Positions 48,494 through 56,787 of a stretch of 64,000 bases of DNA are shown here, one piece after another. Source of the DNA: Palsa-504 sp963753225 (GTDB taxonomy: Bacteria > Actinomycetota > Actinomycetes > Streptosporangiales > Streptosporangiaceae); contig CAVWBQ010000009.1 of assembly GCA_963753225.1 (NCBI GenBank), forward strand, positions 62,001 through 126,000, written 5' to 3'. Position 1 is the stretch's first letter; each line of letters starts with the position of its first letter. The position numbers and the translations under genes are program-made. The notes under the pieces were generated by a model, which saw nothing but the letters and a program-made list of their open reading frames with translations, ran no database searches and was not told where the DNA came from.

Positions 48494-49405
48494 GTGACGG
48501 AACGAAAGCTGGACGGCGCCAGACAGCCTGTTACCGAGAAGCCCGCGTGGTTCCTGCCCGGCGTGCGGATGCTGCTGCTGGGCATCGTCGTGATCCTCGT
48601 CGGGGTCGCGGTGGCCGTGGGCGCGTCCCATCTGACCGGTGCCGCGTCGGACGGCCTGATCCTGCTCACCGTGCTCATACTGCTCTGCGGCGCGCTGATG
48701 CTGGCCGGCCTCACCCCGGTCAGCCCGGGGCACGCGCGGGTCATCCAGCTGTTCGGCCGGTACTGCGGGACGATCCGCGACACCGGCCTGAAGTGGGTGA
48801 ACCCGTTCACCAAGCGGCTCGTGGTCTCCACCAGGATCCGCAACCAGGAGTCAACCCAGCTCAAGGTCAACGACGCCGACGGCAACCCGATCGAGATCGC
48901 CGCCGTGGTCGTCTGGCAGGTCATAGACACGGCGCACGCGATCTACTCGGTCGACGAGATGACGAAATTCGTCACGATCCAGACGGAGACCGCGGTCAGG
49001 CACATCGCGTCCAGCTACCCGTACGACAGCCGCGGCGAGGACAGGCTGTCGCTGCGGGACAACGCCGACGAGATCACCCAGCAACTCTCGGCCGAGCTGA
49101 CCAAGCGGGTCACGGCGGCCGGCGTGCAGATCATCGAGACCCGGCTGACCAGGCTCTCCTACGCTCCCGAGATCGCCCAGACCATGCTGCGCCAGCAGCA
49201 GGCCAGCGCGGTCATCGGCGCGCGGGCGCGTATCGTCGAAGGCGCGGTCGGCATGGTCCGCATCGCCCTGCAGCGCCTTCAGGAGGAGGGTGTCGTCGAA
49301 CTCGACGAGGAACGCAAGGCCGCGATGGTCTCCAACCTGCTCGTGGTCCTGTGCAGTGAACAGGCGACTCAGCAGGTAGTGAATACCGGCTCGCTGTACC
49401 AGTAA
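48494..49405 (+). CDS. SPFH/band 7 membrane protein
   Basis: About 303 residues from GTG 48494 (GGAG at 48481-48484, 9 nt upstream; the ATG at 48485 is too close to that site). Two N-terminal helices (MLLLGIVVILVGVAVAVGAS and ILLTVLILLCGALMLAGL) are followed by the SPFH domain: VSPGHARVIQLFGRYCGTIRDTGLKWVNPF, DADGNPIEIAAVVVWQVIDTAHAIY, VRHIASSYPYD, and an Ala/Gln-rich coiled region ending in EEGVVELDEERKAAMVSNLLVVLC. These proteins form membrane scaffolds. The stop overlaps the next ATG (TAATG). Confidence 0.93.
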   Translation: MTERKLDGARQPVTEKPAWFLPGVRMLLLGIVVILVGVAVAVGASHLTGAASDGLILLTVLILLCGALMLAGLTPVSPGHARVIQLFGRYCGTIRDTGLKWVNPFTKRLVVSTRIRNQESTQLKVNDADGNPIEIAAVVVWQVIDTAHAIYSVDEMTKFVTIQTETAVRHIASSYPYDSRGEDRLSLRDNADEITQQLSAELTKRVTAAGVQIIETRLTRLSYAPEIAQTMLRQQQASAVIGARARIVEGAVGMVRIALQRLQEEGVVELDEERKAAMVSNLLVVLCSEQATQQVVNTGSLYQ

Positions 49406-49629
49406 TGACCGAGCGCAAGAGCATCCTGCTCCGCCTCGACCCCGCCGTGCACGACGCGCTGGCCCGGTGGGCCAGCGACGACCTGCGCAGCACCAACGCC
49501 CAGATCGAGTTCCTGCTCCGCCGCGCCATGGCCGAGGCAGGCCGCCTGCCCGGACACCTCAGGCAACTGCGCCGCCCCGGCCGTCCGCCGCGGAACGCGG
49601 ACGATGGCGCGGACGCCGGTTCTGGCTAG
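49405..49629 (+). CDS. Arc-type ribbon-helix-helix regulator
   Basis: 74 residues. The N-terminal strand RKSILLRLDPAVHDAL, helix ARWASDDLRSTNAQIEFLLRRAM match Arc-family DNA-binding proteins, with the strand presenting residues to the major groove. The tail is Arg/Pro-rich. It shares a TAATG junction with the SPFH gene, so it is made in step with it. The palindrome at 48433 is its likely operator. Confidence 0.9.
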   Translation: MTERKSILLRLDPAVHDALARWASDDLRSTNAQIEFLLRRAMAEAGRLPGHLRQLRRPGRPPRNADDGADAGSG

Positions 49630-49690
49630 CGCGCCGGACTGGCCCCACGACTTCCGCACACCACCCTGTCCCAGGGGGTTGAGGCCACCG

Positions 49691-49715
49691 CACAGTCGTA
49701 CTTGATGCTGGAGGG
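49691..49715. repeat. 25-nt dispersed repeat, copy 1
   Basis: CACAGTCGTACTTGATGCTG plus GAGGG matches 56649-56673 at 23 of 25 positions. It lies in the 190-nt gap after the Arc-type gene, which is otherwise empty. Confidence 0.5.
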
Positions 49716-49817
49716 TGTCCCCGGCCAGGCCGGGTGAAGGCGGCGGCGCACGTGGTGCGGGTGGGGCGGGACTTTGGTCCCTAGCAGGGTGATCGTGTTG
49801 CCTGGTCTGATCAGTGC

Positions 49818-50354
49818 ATGTTCGTATCTGCCGAGGCGCTGGTGGACCTGGGCTTTCCGGCCGCAGCGGCCGGGCTGGCGAATCTGGCTCGCAGCGGGCT
49901 GCTGACCGGCGTGTCGCAGGCAGCTTACGGTGATGGCCTTACCGGCCTGGCCCGGGTCGGCCCGCTGGGCGAGGTGCCGGGCATGTCCAAGCTGGTCGAG
50001 GTGCATGTCCTGGACGTGGTGACCCGGGGTAAATCCGCCGTGCTCGCGCTGCGGTGGCAGGCCACCGGGCCGGGCGGCGGGCTGTTTCCCGCCCTGGATG
50101 CCGACATCTGGCTGACCCCCGCCGGAGAGCGTTCCGCCCGGCTGTCGGTGGTCGGGGTCTACCGGCCTCCGCTCGGTGCCCTGGGCACGGGCCTGGACCG
50201 GGCGGTCTTTCACCGGGTGGCTGACGCGACAGTACGGTCCCTGCTGGCCCACGTGGCGGACGTTCTCGCCCGCCCGCAGGACCCGGCCGCCACCGTGCAG
50301 GAAACCGGCACAGAAGGCAACGCCGCCCGCCAGGCCGCGCCCGGAACGTCCTAG
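49818..50354 (+). CDS. Hypothetical protein, possibly SRPBCC-like
   Basis: 178 residues. ALVDLGFPAAAAGLANLARSG at the start and AAYGDGLTGLARVGPLGEVPGMSKLVEVHVLDVV in the middle suggest an alpha/beta protein of the kind called SRPBCC or DUF in actinomycetes, but I cannot name the family with confidence. ALRWQATGPGGGLFPALDADIWLTPAGERSARLSVVGVYRPPLG reads as beta hairpins. It is bounded by the Arc-type gene and an integrase remnant. Confidence 0.7.
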   Translation: MFVSAEALVDLGFPAAAAGLANLARSGLLTGVSQAAYGDGLTGLARVGPLGEVPGMSKLVEVHVLDVVTRGKSAVLALRWQATGPGGGLFPALDADIWLTPAGERSARLSVVGVYRPPLGALGTGLDRAVFHRVADATVRSLLAHVADVLARPQDPAATVQETGTEGNAARQAAPGTS

Positions 50355-50483
50355 CCGAGCGCCCGACCGGAGGGCCGATCAGGCTGATGGTGATCGAACA
50401 CGACGTTCCTGACGTCCCGGATCGCCAGGTTCAGCTCGCCGAGGGCTTCGCGGACCTTATCAGGGCCGGGCCGGACGCTTACC

Positions 50484-50790
50484 GTGGACCAGGCGAGGCA
50501 GCTCCTGGAGGCTGCGGCCGGACACCGGTTCGAGGCGGCGGTCGTGCTGGCTCTGGCTTACGCGATGCGGCGCGGTGAGGTGCTGGGACTGCACTGGTCG
50601 GCGCTGGACTGGAAGGCCGGGACGCCGGGAGTGCCACATGGCGTCAAGCGGGTCAGGGACCGCGACGTCTCCTCGGGCCGCCGGACCCGGCTGGTAGTAA
50701 GCGAGCTGAAGACACCCAAGTCATGGCGGACGCTATCTCTCACTCCCGAGCTGGTGGCCAGGTTTCCGGCAACACCGGCATCAATGACTG
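50484..50790 (+). pseudogene. Tyrosine recombinase (integrase) fragment
   Basis: MDQARQLLEAAAGHRFEAAVVLALAYAMRRGEVLGLHW is the start of the catalytic domain of an actinomycete site-specific integrase, with the first catalytic Arg in the RRGEVLGL motif. ELKTPKSWRTLSLTPELV follows, and then the sequence leaves the family. The H-x-x-R/Tyr half and the N-terminal DNA-binding domain are absent, so it cannot act. It marks an old integration. Confidence 0.75.
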
Positions 50791-50824
50791 GTAGTCCGGT
50801 ACTGGCATTCCTTCTCTTTACCAG

Positions 50825-52174
50825 CTACGACTGTGTTGTTTCCATCCCGCCCGAGCTGGTTCGCCCGGACCCGGGTCCCGCGTCAGTGCCGCGTGCCCGG
50901 GACCTCCTGAGGCCAGGGCCGGGCGGCTGGCTGAACCACATGCCGAAGAACGGCTTCAATGACGTGCTGCCGGCGGGCGCGGCCGCGACGATGTTGGCCA
51001 GGGCCTCGGAGTCGGCGATGACGGCGAAGTAGCGTTCGGCGTTCCGCGGATCGTCGTAGATGGGCCAGTCCACCCGTTCGCCGTTCTTCATGACCGCGTA
51101 TAGCTCGGTGACGCTGGCGTGGACGCGGCCGTAGATCGCGGCCGTGCCGTGTCCCCGGGTCGCCATCGTCATCGCGGCGTTGGCCAGATGCTGCTCATCG
51201 ACCTGAATGTCGCACGCCGACGCGCCCTGGCGGGCGTCCCGGTCGATCGCGATGCAGCGGCCGCCGGCCGTATCCAGGTAGCTGATCAGGTCGAAGCGAT
51301 GGCCGTCGACAGTGCAGGTGGCGAGAGTGGTGGTGGGTGTGTCCGGGAGCCGGGAGCCGGGGGGGCGGACGACGGGCCGCTGCGGCGAGGCCCAGTCCTC
51401 GCCGGCCAGCACGCGGCCCAGGGACTCCTGTGGCAGGCCGGCCTCGTGCCACAGCGGGTGCAGGCCATCGTCGCCGCCGACTCGGGGCTGGTGGCGGCGG
51501 ATGGCATCGCCCAGCGCGGCCCGCGCGGCGTCGGCACGTATCGTTGCCGCCCGGTAGCGCAGGACCCCGGCGAAAAGGTCCGGCTTGCCGATGGCCTGCC
51601 TGCTGTCGAGGCGGTCGGCGGCCCGCTCCGCGAGGGCGGCGAAATCTTCGAGGGCTTCGTCCGGATCCCCGAACTGACCGAGCGTGCGCGTGCCCCCGTT
51701 GTTGGCGGTGTCATCGAAGCAGGCCAGCCAGATTCCGCTGTCCTCCACGTTTACCACCGCGGCTTGGTAGAGGATGCCGTTCCGGGTGCTCGGGCTGAGC
51801 AGGAAGATAGTGGCGATGCGTTCGTCCCACGGGGTGTGCAGCAGATTCGTGGCCTGCCAGGCGTCCACGAAGGCGCGGCCCGCCGACTCGCTGGGCATCC
51901 CGTAGACCTGGCTTCGGTCACTGGGATCGGTGCCGGTGATCCATGCACTGTACCGGCCCTGGTAGCCGACTAGGTAGCAGGCGTGCACGCCCCAGTGGCG
52001 GGAATGCACGGCATGCTCACGCGGGTCAATGGCGGGCGGCCGGGCCAGCGCAGCCGGGCGGTCCGGCCCGGTCTGCACGGCCCGCCGGGCGGTGCTGTAC
52101 GGCTCGCCGGTGGCGGCCATCCGGGCGCGGGCGGCCTTCTTCGCCGAACGATCTGAGGTCATGGCGTCATCCAT
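50825..52174 (-). CDS. Hypothetical protein, possibly of plasmid/integrative-element origin
   Basis: 449 residues. The N-terminal ~30 residues (SAKKAARARMAATGEPYSTARRAV) are a helical basic segment often seen in mobile-element proteins of actinomycetes. The remainder (SRHWGVHACYLVGYQGRYSAWITG, PWDERIATIFLLSPSTRNG, AERAADRLDSRQAIGKPDLF, DGHRFDLISYLDTAGGRCIAIDRD) reads as a normal globular protein but shows no motif I know. The C-terminal 25 residues lie in the integrase remnant region and look like chance extension. Good codon usage supports it being real. Confidence 0.7.
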   Translation of the reverse strand: MDDAMTSDRSAKKAARARMAATGEPYSTARRAVQTGPDRPAALARPPAIDPREHAVHSRHWGVHACYLVGYQGRYSAWITGTDPSDRSQVYGMPSESAGRAFVDAWQATNLLHTPWDERIATIFLLSPSTRNGILYQAAVVNVEDSGIWLACFDDTANNGGTRTLGQFGDPDEALEDFAALAERAADRLDSRQAIGKPDLFAGVLRYRAATIRADAARAALGDAIRRHQPRVGGDDGLHPLWHEAGLPQESLGRVLAGEDWASPQRPVVRPPGSRLPDTPTTTLATCTVDGHRFDLISYLDTAGGRCIAIDRDARQGASACDIQVDEQHLANAAMTMATRGHGTAAIYGRVHASVTELYAVMKNGERVDWPIYDDPRNAERYFAVIADSEALANIVAAAPAGSTSLKPFFGMWFSQPPGPGLRRSRARGTDAGPGSGRTSSGGMETTQS

Positions 52175-52926
52175 TCACGGCACCGGAAACCCGCGCTTCC
52201 CAGGCCGGTTGGATCGTCATGACCGTGCTCGAGAACGACGCGAGTCGGTGACCCTTGTCCTCGTAACGCCGCGGCCGGCGTGGGCGGCAGAGAGGGCTCG
52301 GAGGCGGGCAGGCGCTACTGCCTCTGCCTCATAATAACCGCGCCGCCGCCTTCGATATCTGCTGCGACGGGCCGGATTCTCCGAGGCTCATTCCTCGCGG
52401 ACCCTGGCGTCTGCGTCCGGCTTGGGTGTTCGCGCTTTCGGTGCGAAAACGATTCGCGGTAGTTCCGCCTCATGCGGTTGGCTGAGGCGGTGCGGATCGC
52501 GCGATGGGCCCAGGGCGACGACGCCGGGATGCGGGCGTGCTGTGAGCTGGACCAGGCGTGCTTCCTGGTCGCACCGGCGGCGCGGGACCGGCGGCGCCCT
52601 GCTGCGGAGCGCGGCGCAGCAGGCCGCGCAGAACGGGCGGACGGTGCTGTGGGGCGAGACGTTCAAGGGTTCGGCCGGAGAGGCGTTCGCCCGGTACGTC
52701 GGGGCCAAGGCCAGCCTGGCGGACGCCAGGCGGGTGCTCGTCGTCGCGAAGGTGCCCGCGGGCCGTATCGCCGCGCTGCGCGAGAGCGCCGCGCGGGCCG
52801 CGGCGGGTACTCGCTCGCGACGTGGACAGGCAGCATCCCCGGTTTGATCCTTGCCGTCGCGCGGCTCGACTCGCTCAGGTTCATGGCACGGGCTCGTCGC
52901 CCTGGGCCTCGTGGCCGTTGGCCCCG
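52175..52926. other. Degenerate stretch with a possible broken ORF
   Basis: No intact gene. A plus-strand frame at 52597-52847 (AQQAAQNGRTVLWGETFKGSAGEAFARYVG) looks protein-like and continues to ALRESAARAAAG, but its upstream part is frame-disrupted. I suspect a decayed gene and cannot name it. Confidence 0.35.
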
Positions 52927-53820
52927 TCAGGCGGTGCGCTGGTAGTCGGCAATAACCTGGGCTATCGCACGCCCGTTATTGGCCGCCAGTACCGGGTTGG
53001 TGACCCGATAATAGTTCACGGCGCCGAGCCCCAGGGCCAGGCCCCAGCCACGCCCGCGTGACCAGGTCGCGTCGTCGGGCTTGACCTCGGCGCGGAACAG
53101 GTCGCGGGTCTGCGGCGTGAGCCAGGCCCAGGCAGGCAGCATGTCGATCGCGGGGTCGCCGACACCGAGCCCGCCGAAGTCGATGACGGCGGTCAGCCTG
53201 CCGTGGCGGGCCAGCAGGTTCAAGGGAGACAGGTCGGCGTGTACCCAGCGGGGCGGGCCCTCCCACGCCGGGGTGGCCATGGCCGTCTCCCACGCGGCAG
53301 TTGCCAGATCGGGATCCACCATGCCGTCTGCGGCCAGGCCGCGGATCTCGACGCGGACCCGGTCATCGAGGGCGCTCACCGGCTCGGCCCGGAACGTCGG
53401 CAGCGGCCCGCCCGCGGTGTCGATCCGCTGGAGCGCGGCGACAAACCTGCCCAGCCGCACGGCCGCGTCGGGCAGGTTGACATCGGGCTCATCCGCAACG
53501 TTCTCGCCATCGAGCCACCTGTACACCGACCACGGGAAAGGAAACCCTTCGCCGGGAGCGCCATGCGCGAGCGGCACCGGTACGGCGAGCGGCAGCAGCG
53601 GAGCCAGCCGCGGCAGCCATTGCTGCTCCCTGGCCAGGGCCGCAACGGTTCCAGGACGGCGGGGCAGGCGCACGGCCATTTCCTCACCGAGTCGGTAGAT
53701 CGCGTTATCGGTGCCAGCGGAGGGCACCTCGGTTATCGGCAGCCTCGCCCATTGCGGGAACTGTTCCGCGATCAGCCGGGCGACGATCGGAAGGCCGATA
53801 TCGATTTCGTCAGGATTCAT
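52927..53820 (-). CDS. Aminoglycoside/macrolide phosphotransferase-family protein
   Basis: 297 residues from ATG 53820 (an in-frame start at 53841 adds seven basic residues). The kinase features are DNAIYRLGEEMAVRLPRRPG, WSVYRWLDGENV, WVHADLSPLNLLARHGRL (catalytic H-x-D-x4-N; HAD rather than HGD) and AVIDFGGLGVGDPAIDMLPAWAWL (metal-binding Asp). This is the pattern of the APH family group related to macrolide 2'-phosphotransferases. It probably phosphorylates a small molecule; a role in resistance is unproved. Confidence 0.9.
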   Translation of the reverse strand: MNPDEIDIGLPIVARLIAEQFPQWARLPITEVPSAGTDNAIYRLGEEMAVRLPRRPGTVAALAREQQWLPRLAPLLPLAVPVPLAHGAPGEGFPFPWSVYRWLDGENVADEPDVNLPDAAVRLGRFVAALQRIDTAGGPLPTFRAEPVSALDDRVRVEIRGLAADGMVDPDLATAAWETAMATPAWEGPPRWVHADLSPLNLLARHGRLTAVIDFGGLGVGDPAIDMLPAWAWLTPQTRDLFRAEVKPDDATWSRGRGWGLALGLGAVNYYRVTNPVLAANNGRAIAQVIADYQRTA

Positions 53821-53841
53821 CTTCCGCTTCGGCACGGGCAT

Positions 53842-54282
53842 TTTTCCTGGCGAGCAACTGCGTCGCCTGCTGGCCGACCCTCTTCCCAGACGGCACGGTC
53901 ATAGGACATGAGGAAATTGTTCCATGGGCAGGGGCGGGTGCCGGGTCCAGGCTGGCGAAGCCATCGCGAAGCGTTTCACCATGAGGCATCATGTCCCGAC
54001 CGATCTGGGAGCTGATCACTAGGTGGCCAGCACGCCCGCGAAGCTCATCATGGGGCGGCTCACTCGCGTCTAGAGAGGTCGCCCCGGGAGGCCTACGCCA
54101 CGAAGTCGTCCCAGACCGTCCGCGTCTCCTGCGTCTCAGCCCGTCTCGCCGCGTCCCGTGCCCAAATCGGTTCCTGAACTGCAGGCTGCCCTCCCCTCCG
54201 ACGTAAGCAAGGCACAAGGGGCGAGCCGTCTCGGACCAAGCCATTGACGGCGGGTCCGTCTCTATACATACATAGCAGCCCA
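53842..54282. other. Intergenic stretch, nothing supported
   Basis: Both strands have only frames out of register with local codon usage. The right end becomes AT-rich (CTATACATACATAG near 54262-54275) as it approaches the operator of the next gene. Confidence 0.4.
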
Positions 54283-54315
54283 ATGTCGGTATATACTGCA
54301 GCGATGTACCGATAT
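54283..54315. promoter_or_regulatory. Inverted-repeat operator before the RHH/EXLDI gene
   Basis: ATGTCGGTATAT (54283-54294) and the reverse complement of 54304-54315 (ATATCGGTACAT) agree at 10 of 12 bases, consensus ATRTCGGTAYAT. The repeat ends 13 bp before the GTG start. It is the kind of site bound by a ribbon-helix-helix protein, which the next gene encodes. Confidence 0.65.
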
Positions 54316-54328
54316 GGGAGGGGAGCCC

Positions 54329-54733
54329 GTGAAAGTGACCATCTACCTGCCCGATGCGCTCGCCGCCGAGGTGAAAGCCGGGCTGACCGATACGAACATC
54401 AGCGCGGTCTGCCAGGCCGCGCTGCGCATCGAACTGGAACGGGAGAAGGCTATGGAGAAGATCGACGCTGACGGCTACCAGCGGGTGAAGCTCTACGACG
54501 GCAAGCGGGAACACGACATCGCGTTCCGGGGCCGCAAGATCGGCAGCAGCCAGAAGGCTGACGCGTGGCTGACGCCGAAGGGGACGATCGCGGTCTACGA
54601 CCACCGCGAGCAGGAGCTGTACACCTACGACGAGTACGACGCGTTCGCCGATGACGAAGGCGTTGACGACAGGCTGAGAGCCGACGTCGCGGACGCGCTC
54701 GGCGCGAAGTACGTGGAAGAACTCGACATCTGA
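54329..54733 (+). CDS. EXLDI-type protein with N-terminal ribbon-helix-helix
   Basis: 134 residues from GTG 54329 (GGAGGGGA upstream). The first ~40 residues (KVTIYLPDALAAEVKAGLTD, ISAVCQAALRIELER) are a ribbon-helix-helix DNA-binding domain. A conserved central part (VKLYDGKREHDIAFRGRKIG, KADAWLTPKGTIAVYDHREQELYTY) follows, and the protein ends in YVEELDI, the C-terminal signature for which, as I recall, the EXLDI family is named. Its role is unknown; the operator immediately upstream suggests it represses itself. Confidence 0.85.
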   Translation: MKVTIYLPDALAAEVKAGLTDTNISAVCQAALRIELEREKAMEKIDADGYQRVKLYDGKREHDIAFRGRKIGSSQKADAWLTPKGTIAVYDHREQELYTYDEYDAFADDEGVDDRLRADVADALGAKYVEELDI

Positions 54734-54856
54734 CTAGCCTGATCGCAACGGCCGACGCCACGGGCAGCCCGTACCCACCCTGCTGCGGTTGGTGGGCTAA
54801 CGGCAGAACTCTGGGGACCTGCGGTTACGGGAGTCCTGCGGAGGGCTGTTGCCGGG

Positions 54857-55210
54857 TTAAGCGGACTGACCTCCCGGCGTTTTGGGTAGTTTGGGGTGGT
54901 TCGGTCCCCGGACTGGCCGGGTCCGCGGCGGTGCCTGGGTTCCGGGGGTTATCGTGGCCCAGCGTTCGGCCCGGGCCATCTCCTTGCAGGCGCGGCGGGG
55001 CTTGCCGCAGCGGGTGCGGCGGATGGTGATGCTGCCGGGCAGGGCGTAGCCGATCTGGCCGAGGACACCCAGGTAAGAGCCGAGGCCGGGCGTCTTGGTG
55101 CCGGGCGTGACGCCCTGGTCGGCGGAGCAAGAAAGACGGCATGTCGTACGTGCCGCACCAGCCTTTTGTATCAGTGGCGCTGTCAGGCTTGGGACGGCGC
55201 GGGCGCCCAC
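54857..55210 (-). pseudogene. Possible remnant of a DUF6788-like zinc-ribbon protein
   Basis: GSYLGVLGQIGYALPGSITI followed by RRTRCGKPRRACKE on the minus strand resembles the start of small actinomycete mobile-element proteins with an RRxRCGKPxCxC motif, here broken before the second half. The rest of the frame does not match. Weak call. Confidence 0.3.
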
Positions 55211-55387
55211 AGCCAGGCGGGCCTCCCAAGGCCAGAGCCTGGCGCGATGAGCGCCAGACCCGGCGCCGCACAGCGGCGCCGGTTGATCCAGTAAGGCATG
55301 ATTCGGCAGCGGATCGCATCAATCACACTGATGCTGCCCTCCGCCTTGCGATTAGATGCCAGCGGAATTTTGCTCGCTATGTCGATC

Positions 55388-55507
55388 CTGGATGCAAACT
55401 ACCGACGCGCTCCTGCTCGGTGTTCAACGATGCAGCCCGGTGGGTGTGCGGATGCCTGCTCAGAACAGCCGTAGTGCGCGTGGGTTGCTGTACCTCACTG
55501 CTGCTGC
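55388..55507 (+). repeat. Dispersed repeat family 1, copy A
   Basis: Shares CTGGATGCAAACTAC, CAGCCGTAG and GGTTGCTGTACC, in this order and at nearly equal spacing, with copies at 59113-59229 and 62405-62519. Length about 115-120 bp. No intact ORF is shared by the copies. Confidence 0.7.
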
Positions 55508-55591
55508 GCCACGAGGCGCAGTGTTACAGCGTGCTTCGTGATGAGGTCAAGCTAGAGGATTCCTCATCGGAAGATGGCACGGTCTGAGCTA

Positions 55592-55724
55592 CTTGCTTAG
55601 GAGGACGTGGGCGCCACTGAGCAGACCTGCCTGTGCGCTGGTCGGAGCCCAGAACCGAGTGTCCGCGAGTAACCGTGATTCGCCGGTACCGGCTGGCCGA
55701 TCGGGCACGCAACGGGCACGGTGG
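55592..55724 (+). repeat. Dispersed repeat family 2, copy 1
   Basis: TTGCTTAGGAGGACG, GAGTAACCGT and CCGATCGGGCACGCAACGGG occur in the same order at 61222-61349, and the second half recurs at 62320-62388. It may be the end of an old integrated element. Confidence 0.6.
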
Positions 55725-55824
55725 CCACATGGATCGGGACTGACGTTAGTGGCGAGGCTGATCTAGTTACAGCCTGCCTCAGTCATCTATAATTCAATCT
55801 CTCCGTTCCCGCGAGAGGAACGTG

Positions 55825-56031
55825 ATGAGTAACAAGCCGCACCTACGGCCTCATAAGAAGAAGCGGCAAGTGAGCCGCATTACTAGGCTGCTCGTGGCGA
55901 TTCTCTTCCTCGCAATCTTCGTCCTCGCGGTCGCCCTAGCGGTGAGCGGTCGCTACGTACCCACCGGGAGGTTCATCCTGTTAAGCCGAGGTCCGGCTGA
56001 GCCCAGCAGAATGCAACCCTCAGATCAGTAG
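55825..56031 (+). CDS. Small single-TM membrane protein
   Basis: 68 residues from ATG 55825 after GAGAGGAA. A basic N-terminus (KPHLRPHKKKRQVSRITR) precedes one hydrophobic helix (LLVAILFLAIFVLAVALAV) and a short polar tail. The charge pattern predicts the N-terminus in the cytoplasm. No family recognised; good start signal and clean TM support it. Confidence 0.65.
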   Translation: MSNKPHLRPHKKKRQVSRITRLLVAILFLAIFVLAVALAVSGRYVPTGRFILLSRGPAEPSRMQPSDQ

Positions 56032-56039
56032 ATACCGGG

Positions 56040-56390
56040 CTACCGCTGTTCCCAGCGCTGCTGCAGCTGTTCCTCGTACGGGGCCAGCAACCGTTCGATC
56101 ACCGCGGTCAGGTCCTCGAGGCCGGCGGACGGCGGGCCGGTGCGCGCCAGTACCTTGGCCGGCAGGGCGGCGTGGTCATCAGTGAAGAACTCCGCGCCCT
56201 CCACCGCTTCTTCCAGCTGGCTGATCTTGCGGCGGGCCGCGGCCCGGGCCAGCACCTGGCCCTGCTCGTCTTGCAGCTCGATGTCGTGGTGATCCTCCGC
56301 CCAGCCATCCCCGGCCAACAGCACACCAGCCTCCCTCGATCCGTCACGTGACCTCAATGAACAGCCGCGGCAGCGGGAGGAGAACACCAA
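56040..56390 (-). pseudogene. IS110-family transposase remnant with internal deletion
   Basis: LLAGDGWAEDHHDIELQDEQG with VLARA is the N-terminus of an IS110-type (DEDD) transposase, holding the first catalytic Asp. It runs directly into KISQLEEAVEGAEFFTDDHA followed by ALPAKVLAR, which belongs to a later part of such proteins. The middle and the C-terminal domain are gone. Confidence 0.7.
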
Positions 56391-56577
56391 CGGCCTAACG
56401 GATAGTGCTCACGCCAGCGGCGGGCACGACACCCCTTCAGTGGCACTGCTCTCCTCACGGCCAGGAAAGGGCACGGTCTCTACGCAGGGCTGGACAGTCC
56501 GCCCAGGCTCCGGGAGTGCTCACTCGCCGGCCGCTACCGGATCCGAGCCTGCCGTTGCGGCCAGCCCCGGTATCAGG

Positions 56578-56673
56578 CTCCAGGGTCAAGCATGATTTCG
56601 GCGTGTACGTTGACCAGCCACTTTTCCCCTGTGCTCGTTGCCTGCGGTCACAGTCATGCTTGATGCTGGAGGG
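56578..56673. repeat. Imperfect 18-bp inverted repeat with 25-nt repeat copy 2
   Basis: 56578-56595 and 56654-56671 pair over 16 of 18 bases (core TCAAGCATGA/TCATGCTTGA). The right arm is part of the 25-nt sequence shared with 49691-49715. Nothing else is evident between 56391 and 56787. Confidence 0.5.
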
Positions 56674-56787
56674 GCGGGCACGTACACTCAGCGGGCCATG
56701 CCCGGATCTGAGCCCAGCCAGGACTCGTGCACCTGACACTCTGGGCCGTAACGTTCCCGGAACGCTGCGGGCGTAGCGTTGCCCCTC

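Noticed and set aside
53810..54604. 264-codon minus-strand ORF
   Set aside because: It lies opposite the EXLDI gene, whose strand has the better start signal, recognisable domain and operator.
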